A DNA stretch of 55,199 bases from Flavobacteriales bacterium (GTDB lineage Bacteria > Bacteroidota > Bacteroidia > Flavobacteriales > TMED113). Below are positions 49,844 to 55,199 of the stretch, one piece after another. Location of the stretch: the NCBI GenBank assembly GCA_002863085.1, contig PKDT01000001.1:1-55199 (forward strand), given 5' to 3'. Position numbers and translations under genes: made by a program. The first letter of the stretch is position 1; each line of letters begins with the position of its first letter. The notes under the pieces are model-generated. The model was not told the DNA's origin, did not search any database, and worked only from the letters and a program-made list of their open reading frames with translations.

Positions 49844-50272
49844 ATGTTTCATTTCGTTATTTCTTTATTTTTTCCTCTCATGATATTTTCTCAACAAATA
49901 TCCGATGATATTTGTGGAATATGGCTTGAAGAAAAAAAAGAATCACATATAGAAATATATAAAATAGATGATATGTACTATGGCAAGATTGTTTGGTTAG
50001 CCAATCCCAACAATGATGACGGATCTATAAAATTAGATAAAGAAAATCCTGATCCAGAACTTAAAAACAGAAATATTCTTGGATTAGAGATTATTAAAAA
50101 TCTGGAATTCATTGAATCAAACGATTGGGCTAATGGACAAATTTACGATGCCAGAACAGGAAAAACATATGAACTAAATGCGAAATTAAAAAGCAAAGAC
50201 ATTCTTCTTTTGAGAGGTTTCATTGGTCTTAGCTTAATAGGTAAAACAACCAACTGGTCAAGAGTTAAATAA
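49844..50272 (+). CDS. DUF2147 exported protein
   Basis: This 142-residue protein has a signal peptide (about 1-17, ending FSQQ) and a DUF2147 domain: DICGIWLEEKKESHIEIYK, MYYGKIVWLANPN, KNRNILGLEIIKNL, WANGQIYDARTGKTYE and the closing LLRGFIGLSLIGKTTNWSRV. The family is a periplasmic or surface calycin-like beta fold of unknown function. It is 3 nt after the M1 peptidase gene and probably co-expressed. Its 3' end overlaps the opposing glycosyltransferase gene by 15 nt. Confidence 0.9.
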   Translation: MFHFVISLFFPLMIFSQQISDDICGIWLEEKKESHIEIYKIDDMYYGKIVWLANPNNDDGSIKLDKENPDPELKNRNILGLEIIKNLEFIESNDWANGQIYDARTGKTYELNAKLKSKDILLLRGFIGLSLIGKTTNWSRVK

Positions 50273-51118
50273 TCTTTTCATAAAAGATTTAAATCGGTAA
50301 GTTCTAATAAACTTGCCAAGCTCACTTGATACAACAAATTTCTTTGCTGTTATTATGCAAGAAACATAGCCTAAAATCATACTAATTGAATGTATTAAAT
50401 ATGGCTTTTTAAAAATCAATTTTATACAATTACCCAGTGTTAATACAATACCCATTCTTATACTGTATAGCATTTGGCCATTTCTAAAAGATGCATTAAT
50501 CACACCAAATTCAGAGTGAGTGGGTCTTTTATGTATGATTTGCAAATCTGTGATTATCTTAACATCCCATCCCTTAAAGCGAGCTGTATGTTCATCAATT
50601 GTATCCCATCCCATAGCCTTAACTAACCCCCCTATTTCATCAAAGCATTTTTTTCTATAACACTTTATTGCCCCTCTTACATGATCGAGATTGGTTACAC
50701 TCTCAATCTCATACTTTTGATTATTTTTAACTACACAAACACCACCACAAATACCGATTTTTTTATCTGACTGGAACTGACCTATAACTCTTTCAATGTA
50801 ATTTTTCGGAAGAACTAAATCAGCATCAATCTTAAATATAAAATCATAATTTTTTGTTTTTAAAAATCGATGACCAAAATAAAATGTTTCCATAACACTC
50901 CTACCAGGAGATCTGACATCTTTTTTTTCCTTTCGCAAATATTTTATCCAACTAAAGACTGAAGATGCTTTTTTTATTACATCACTAGTGGAATCAATTG
51001 ATCCATCATCGATGATAATCCATTCAGTTGGCAACATAGTTTGATTTGTTACTGAATTTATTAAATCCGGAAGACTTGCTTCCTCATTGCATGCTGGTGT
51101 AATTATCGTTATTTTCAA
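50258..51118 (-). CDS. Family 2 glycosyltransferase
   Basis: This GT-A enzyme of about 286 residues starts at a TTG (51118), giving the standard KITIITPACNEEASLPDLI N-terminus. The TTG overlaps the flippase stop in TTGA. The ORF track start is 19 residues upstream inside the flippase. Marks are WIIIDDGSIDSTSDVI near residue 35, the metal-binding FKIDADLVLPKNY (D-x-D) near 98, and GWDTIDEHTARFKGWDVKI near 170. Near the end are one or two hydrophobic segments. It should add a sugar to a lipid-linked surface glycan. The donor and acceptor are unknown. It is the last gene of the polysaccharide block. Confidence 0.87.
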   Translation of the reverse strand: MKITIITPACNEEASLPDLINSVTNQTMLPTEWIIIDDGSIDSTSDVIKKASSVFSWIKYLRKEKKDVRSPGRSVMETFYFGHRFLKTKNYDFIFKIDADLVLPKNYIERVIGQFQSDKKIGICGGVCVVKNNQKYEIESVTNLDHVRGAIKCYRKKCFDEIGGLVKAMGWDTIDEHTARFKGWDVKIITDLQIIHKRPTHSEFGVINASFRNGQMLYSIRMGIVLTLGNCIKLIFKKPYLIHSISMILGYVSCIITAKKFVVSSELGKFIRTYRFKSFMKRLFNS

Positions 51119-52440
51119 GATATATACTTTTTCAATGTTAAATATGATAAAATGCCGAGAATAAAGTACATACACGCACCAGTAATTGAGTATGTGAGTA
51201 TCATCTGGTTGACAGATTTGAAATTAAAAAATAAAAATAATACCAATAAAGCAACTAAATAAATAATTTGCCAAATCAATAAAATTTGATTTTCCATTTT
51301 ATATGAAATACTTGGAGTAACAACGTTGGAAACAAATCTGAAAAATAATAATGGACATAACATCTTTACGAATAGAGCTGTATCACCCCAATTGGGACCA
51401 AATAAAAAGATGTAAAATTCATTATTCAACAAAAAAAATGGAATAATAACAACACTACAAACTAGTGACATTAGCACTACTGACTTGACAAAGATTAAAG
51501 GTTTATTTTGGGCAGTCGTAATTCGTTTGTAATAAACTGTCTTTAATGAATTTGAAATTATTCCAAGAGGTTTTCCAATAATCTTGTCAGCTAGGTCGAA
51601 GACACCTACTACGAAGAAACCAAAAGAAAATGTAAAAAAAGCTAAAATAATTTTTTGTGAAAAAAAGTTTAAAATGGACTGCGGTGTTTCGTAAATAATA
51701 AATTTCTTGTAAAAATGAACAAGGAATCTTGAATTAATAAAAATATTTTTAAAATCAATTTTTTTGATTTCATCAATGATGCTCGTTGCTAAAGAAATAC
51801 ATGCAACAAATCTTCCTATTATTTGTCCTAAAATCAAAGCAAATATTTTAACCTTGGTAAAATAAAAAAAAATTGACAACGGAGTACTAAAAATTGAGTG
51901 AGATAAGTGCGAGAATGACATATTTTTATACATTTCTATTCTGTTGTTCCAAGCATATAAAATATTATATAATCCTAAAAAAAAAGAACCAAATGGTACT
52001 AAAATAATTAAAAATGGAAAATAGTTTTTGTTCGAGAGCTGGCTCATCCAAATTTTAATATCGTAAAGCTTATCAAAATAAAATGAGTTATTATTTTCTA
52101 AAAATTTCCACAAAAAATATAGAATAAAAAAAACTAATACCGATGTAATAACAAGAAGAACAAAAGCATTTAGACAAAGAATGGCAGCATCTGTATTTTT
52201 TTTGGGTAAAACAACAGCCATTTCTAGTCTTAAGGTGCTTGAAATAGCAATAAGTTGAGTAAGTGCTAAAAAAATTGCTAAGATACCAAAGTCATATGGA
52301 CTAAAAAATCTTGTGAGAAAAGGTAATGCAATAAGTGGGATTAGTTGCGAAATACCGACTCCACTTGATAGCACCAAAATATTTTTTAAATATTTTGATG
52401 ATTTTAATTCGCTAATAATATCAAAAATCATTTTTCGCAT
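51115..52440 (-). CDS. Polysaccharide flippase (MATE/Wzx-like)
   Basis: This 441-residue inner-membrane protein has about twelve to fourteen hydrophobic helices. It starts with KNILVLSSGVGISQLIPLIALPFLTRFFSPYDFG, a typical opening of polysaccharide exporters, and includes LRLEMAVVLPKKNTDAAIL, where flippases carry charged residues. It is expected to move undecaprenyl-linked glycan units to the periplasm. It overlaps the GT4 gene by 13 nt upstream and the GT2 start by 4 nt downstream. No polymerase (Wzy) is visible in the window. Confidence 0.87.
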   Translation of the reverse strand: MRKMIFDIISELKSSKYLKNILVLSSGVGISQLIPLIALPFLTRFFSPYDFGILAIFLALTQLIAISSTLRLEMAVVLPKKNTDAAILCLNAFVLLVITSVLVFFILYFLWKFLENNNSFYFDKLYDIKIWMSQLSNKNYFPFLIILVPFGSFFLGLYNILYAWNNRIEMYKNMSFSHLSHSIFSTPLSIFFYFTKVKIFALILGQIIGRFVACISLATSIIDEIKKIDFKNIFINSRFLVHFYKKFIIYETPQSILNFFSQKIILAFFTFSFGFFVVGVFDLADKIIGKPLGIISNSLKTVYYKRITTAQNKPLIFVKSVVLMSLVCSVVIIPFFLLNNEFYIFLFGPNWGDTALFVKMLCPLLFFRFVSNVVTPSISYKMENQILLIWQIIYLVALLVLFLFFNFKSVNQMILTYSITGACMYFILGILSYLTLKKYIS

Positions 52441-53705
52441 AATGAATTTATAATTTTAATCAATCTTTTGGCCTGATTCAATCTAGAATAATCACTTGTG
52501 ACGTCTTCAAATTCATAATTTTTATTTAAACTAAATATTTCATTGATTGATTGCTTTAGTAGATTCTTGTTACCAAAATCCACGAACCAGCCGAAGGAAA
52601 TTTTTGATATTATTTTTTCCAAATCACTATCTTTTTTTCCTATGGCTAAAATTGGCCTTCGAGCACCAATATATTCGAATAGTTTAGCGGGTAAACGACC
52701 CATAACAGATTTAGTATCTGCCTGAGAGACCAACAATATATCTGAATCTAACATATAATCAACAACATCATTGTGTTTGAGATGCGAATGGTACTTAATT
52801 TTTTTTATGAACCTGTAACTTTCTAAGTTGAGGAAGAAATTGGAGTGAACTTCTCCAGCAAAAATCAACTTTAATTTTTTATTGAAATCAGGGTTCTCGT
52901 CTGAAATATTTCTAAGTACCTGCCAAAAAAAAGAATGATCTCTTTTCTCGCCATAAAGACCAAAATGACATATTTTGAAATCATAGCTGTTATGATTTCT
53001 TTTGGCAGAAAAATCATCATCATCATAACCATTATTTAACACTTCTATTTTTTTTAATCTATTTTTTTTAAAATCACTTGACCAAGTTTCACTTACAGTC
53101 AGTACTAAGTCTGCATTTTCAATAACTTTTTTTTCCAACAATACGTGTTTCTTTCTCTGTTTTTTCATTAGAGGTAGTAAGTCAAAATATTCAATATTAG
53201 TCCAAGGATCTCTGAAATCAGCTATCCATTTTATATTGTGTTGTTTTCTGAGCTCTATCGCGATTAGGTGCATACTGTGGGGGGGACCAGATGAGATAAC
53301 GAGATCGACAGGATTTTTCTTGAGGTAATTATTTAAAAAACTAACAGATGGCTTAATCCACAAACATCTTGAATCAGGAACAAAAAAGTTAGCTCTAATC
53401 CAAATTAGAACTTTTCCCCAAAAACTTGTTGGTCTTTTAGTAAGAATATGAGATGACGGATTACTTGAATTGAAAATTGAAAAAAATTTATTTGGTTCAA
53501 AAATATCTTTCTTTATGACTTCAACTCCTTTTTCTATATCATCAATAGTTGATAAATCTTTGATTGGAGAGGTTGGATTAGAGGGGGTATATATGATTGG
53601 CTTTAGTTTATTTCTAATTAGATACTTGGATAACTTTAACCATCTTTGAGTGCCAACTCCACCTGTTGGAGGCCAATAATAAGTTATAATCAATATGTTT
53701 TTCAT
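52428..53705 (-). CDS. Family 4 glycosyltransferase
   Basis: This 425-residue GT-B enzyme begins ILIITYYWPPTGGVGTQRWLKLSKYL, the glycine-rich acceptor-side motif of GT4. It has a central VISSGPPHSMHLIAIELRKQ, IADFRDPWTN near residue 165, and a C-terminal donor site with LLVSQADTKSVMGRLPAKLFEYIGARRPILAIG near 335. It is related to transferases in surface polysaccharide loci. The donor sugar is unknown. Its ATG overlaps the YfhO-like stop in ATGA, and its end overlaps the flippase gene by 13 nt, so these genes are translated as a unit. Confidence 0.88.
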   Translation of the reverse strand: MKNILIITYYWPPTGGVGTQRWLKLSKYLIRNKLKPIIYTPSNPTSPIKDLSTIDDIEKGVEVIKKDIFEPNKFFSIFNSSNPSSHILTKRPTSFWGKVLIWIRANFFVPDSRCLWIKPSVSFLNNYLKKNPVDLVISSGPPHSMHLIAIELRKQHNIKWIADFRDPWTNIEYFDLLPLMKKQRKKHVLLEKKVIENADLVLTVSETWSSDFKKNRLKKIEVLNNGYDDDDFSAKRNHNSYDFKICHFGLYGEKRDHSFFWQVLRNISDENPDFNKKLKLIFAGEVHSNFFLNLESYRFIKKIKYHSHLKHNDVVDYMLDSDILLVSQADTKSVMGRLPAKLFEYIGARRPILAIGKKDSDLEKIISKISFGWFVDFGNKNLLKQSINEIFSLNKNYEFEDVTSDYSRLNQAKRLIKIINSLCEK

Positions 53706-55199
53706 TTTGATTTAATTATTTTTTTGAAAAATAAATAAAAACCAACAAGAATTAAAACGATTGACATTACTAATGAAATTATAGCTGACACATGAAAAGA
53801 ATTTGGTTTAAATTCAAAAAGAATTTCTTTTGTTCCTTTGGGAATAAAAATACCCCTTAGTAAGTAATTTATAGGAAAATGTTCTACAAAGCTCCCGTCA
53901 ATATATGCATTCCATCCTTTTGGATAATAAATTTCTGAAAAAGCAATCAATGAATTTGAGTTGCAATTTACATTATAAACTAACTTATTGGGCTTGTAAG
54001 ACGTTAGATTTATTTTGTTATTGACGTCGTTTTCAAAGTTCTGCATGAGAGGCCTATATTTTTCATTAACAATAGCTGAAATAGATGGATCAAAGTCTGA
54101 AAGTAGAGAAAACTCTTCATCCTTGTTTTTTGCCCAAATTATATTTTCGACAAACCAAGCATTACCACAAGCTTCTGGATTTATTTGCACGAAGGGTTTG
54201 TTATTATCAGCACTAATTATATATTTCGTATTTAACATATTTATAACAGGCATGGAGCCTTTACTTAAATATGAGTCCATAATTTCTTGATATTTTCCTA
54301 GTTTAGCACCATGATACCCCCCCAAAGAATGATGGAAATAAGATGTTCTAGCACCTTGATCTAACCTTTCATTTAAATTGTAAACTCTAAATGTTGTACT
54401 GTCTTGATGAATAATTTTATCATATTCTTGTTTTTTAAATGGTTGTTCGACTAAGGACTTATCTACGAAACTATCAATATTAAAATATCTCTTATTCACA
54501 AACCACATATCCGTTAGAATGATAAGGGCAAGAAAATAAATCCAAGAAAGAGATTTTTTAAAATAATTTTTGATTTGTAAAAAAATAATGATTGAAGACA
54601 TCATCACAAATACAAGCGATCTTAAAATATCACTTTTGAACATTAAAAATCTGTCCTCCTGAATCGACTTGGATAACCAATTTGGAAGCTGTGAATCAAC
54701 TGCACTTGAAAAATCAAATAATCCTCGACCAAACACTAAAAAAATTAGAGATAAAATTCCTAAAAAGGCTGTTGATTTTAATAAAATATTTAGCCTATCT
54801 CGATCCTTAAATTTAGCTTTAAAAAAACTATGTAATCCAAGAATTGCCATTAGTGGAACCACAAACTCAACTATTACCAATATCATTGAAACAGTTCTAA
54901 ATTTGTTGTATAGAGGAAAATAATCAAGCATCAGATTTGAAAGAGGCATAAAATACCTTCCCCAAGCAAGTAATAAAGAAATAATTAAAAGTGAAAGTAG
55001 TGTGAACTTTATTGGTTTTTTTAATGTAAATAGTGAAATGAAAAATAAAAGCCACACCACTGCCCCTAAGTAAACCGGACCCGCAGTAAACTCTTGTGGA
55101 CCAAAATATAATGGTACGTTTTGAATAAAGCTATTACTATCTCTTTTTGAAATACCGTTAGATCTGAGGGCCTCATATGTTTTTGATTTATCTGTAAGT
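53702..55199 (-). CDS. YfhO-family membrane protein, 5' end beyond the window (partial)
   Basis: The minus-strand frame remains open from the track start (GTG, 55060) to the window edge and reads NVPLYFGPQEFTAGPVYLGA, so the true N-terminus lies outside. At least 498 residues are visible. They include several transmembrane helices, a soluble region with STFRVYNLNERLDQG, SYFHHSLGGYHGAKLG and MLNTKYII, and a C-terminal YYPKGWNAYIDG, YLLRGIFIPKGTKEILF before a final helix. This layout matches YfhO-type GT-C-like membrane proteins, common in Bacteroidetes and linked to glycan or lipoteichoic modification in other bacteria. Its role here is inferred from the glycan genes that follow. Confidence 0.88.
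   Translation of the reverse strand, partial: LTDKSKTYEALRSNGISKRDSNSFIQNVPLYFGPQEFTAGPVYLGAVVWLLFFISLFTLKKPIKFTLLSLLIISLLLAWGRYFMPLSNLMLDYFPLYNKFRTVSMILVIVEFVVPLMAILGLHSFFKAKFKDRDRLNILLKSTAFLGILSLIFLVFGRGLFDFSSAVDSQLPNWLSKSIQEDRFLMFKSDILRSLVFVMMSSIIIFLQIKNYFKKSLSWIYFLALIILTDMWFVNKRYFNIDSFVDKSLVEQPFKKQEYDKIIHQDSTTFRVYNLNERLDQGARTSYFHHSLGGYHGAKLGKYQEIMDSYLSKGSMPVINMLNTKYIISADNNKPFVQINPEACGNAWFVENIIWAKNKDEEFSLLSDFDPSISAIVNEKYRPLMQNFENDVNNKINLTSYKPNKLVYNVNCNSNSLIAFSEIYYPKGWNAYIDGSFVEHFPINYLLRGIFIPKGTKEILFEFKPNSFHVSAIISLVMSIVLILVGFYLFFKKIIKSK

Noticed and set aside
55058-55060. GTG at 55060 as the true start of the YfhO-like gene
   Set aside because: The frame stays open to the window edge and reads family-like sequence upstream, so the gene is truncated by the window.
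1-55199. tRNA genes, CRISPR arrays, insertion sequences, prophage or integrative elements
   Set aside because: I looked for tRNA-like cloverleaf blocks, spaced repeats, transposase or integrase motifs and found none. Genes and codon use look uniformly chromosomal.

Overview
The window looks like a chromosomal segment of a marine-type member of the Bacteroidetes, class Flavobacteriia, with a streamlined genome. The evidence is very low GC (about 30% by eye), coding on almost every base, and lineage-typical genes: a type IX secretion type-B sorting domain, BshA of bacillithiol synthesis, a fused branched-chain 2-oxoacid dehydrogenase E1, a roughly 480-residue GAPDH, a TonB-dependent receptor under a TPP riboswitch, and many TAnnTTTG promoter boxes. 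Shine-Dalgarno sites are largely absent. I saw no tRNA, CRISPR array, insertion sequence, prophage or plasmid function. The only non-coding stretch longer than 300 bases is the RNase P RNA gene.

Layout. 1-1182 (minus): chorismate synthase, then the start of a dicarboxylate-type symporter cut by the window edge. 1247-5983 (plus): histidine degradation (hutI, ftcD) with a secreted type IX protein between them, then a DUF998-like membrane protein. 5971-7953 (minus): fused 2-oxoacid dehydrogenase E1. 8020-9290 (plus): 2-oxoglutarate/Fe(II) oxygenase overlapping a SUI1/eIF1-like factor. 9292-14532 (minus): thioesterase, GH3/serine-hydrolase fusion, MORN-repeat protein and bshA. 14571-15137 (plus): a secreted protein of unknown function. 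15122-17532 (minus): gcvT, comB and a 3'-5' exonuclease. 17665-18594 (plus): trxB. 18626-22759 (minus): dapF, a seven-CxxCH/TPR lipoprotein, mltG and rnpB. 22854-24293 (plus): gap. 24290-26807 (minus): glmM and a cysteine desulfurase. 26889-31590 (plus): comA, rhodanese, DUF368, aroE, uvrB. 31593-36225 (minus): sucD, fabG, a VWA membrane protein, and a separate SPFH gene. 36321-39846 (plus): mnmE, then a TPP riboswitch and TonB receptor. 39847-46424 (both strands): voltage-gated-type K+ channel, a tiny membrane protein, a lipoprotein phosphatase/nuclease, a PASTA protein, rluD, ddl, rdgB, rlmH, nadC. 46481-50272 (plus): M1 peptidase with a beta-barrel-like C-terminus, and a DUF2147 protein. 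50258-55199 (minus): a surface-polysaccharide block (YfhO-like, GT4, flippase, GT2) running off the window.

Functional themes. Sulfur and thiol chemistry recurs: ComA and ComB give a route from phosphoenolpyruvate and sulfite to sulfolactate, comA overlaps a rhodanese gene, and BshA, a cysteine desulfurase and thioredoxin reductase are also present. Cell-wall genes are frequent (dapF, mltG, glmM, ddl, GH3, DUF368, PASTA). One-carbon folate enzymes (FtcD, GcvT) and two enzymes expected to act on the same 23S rRNA residue (RluD, RlmH) are also here. The points I rate most worth following are the comA/rhodanese/comB sulfonate module, the seven-heme TPR lipoprotein in a wall operon, the oxygenase-SUI1 pair, the M1-peptidase/barrel fusion, and the near absence of space or terminators at convergent gene ends.
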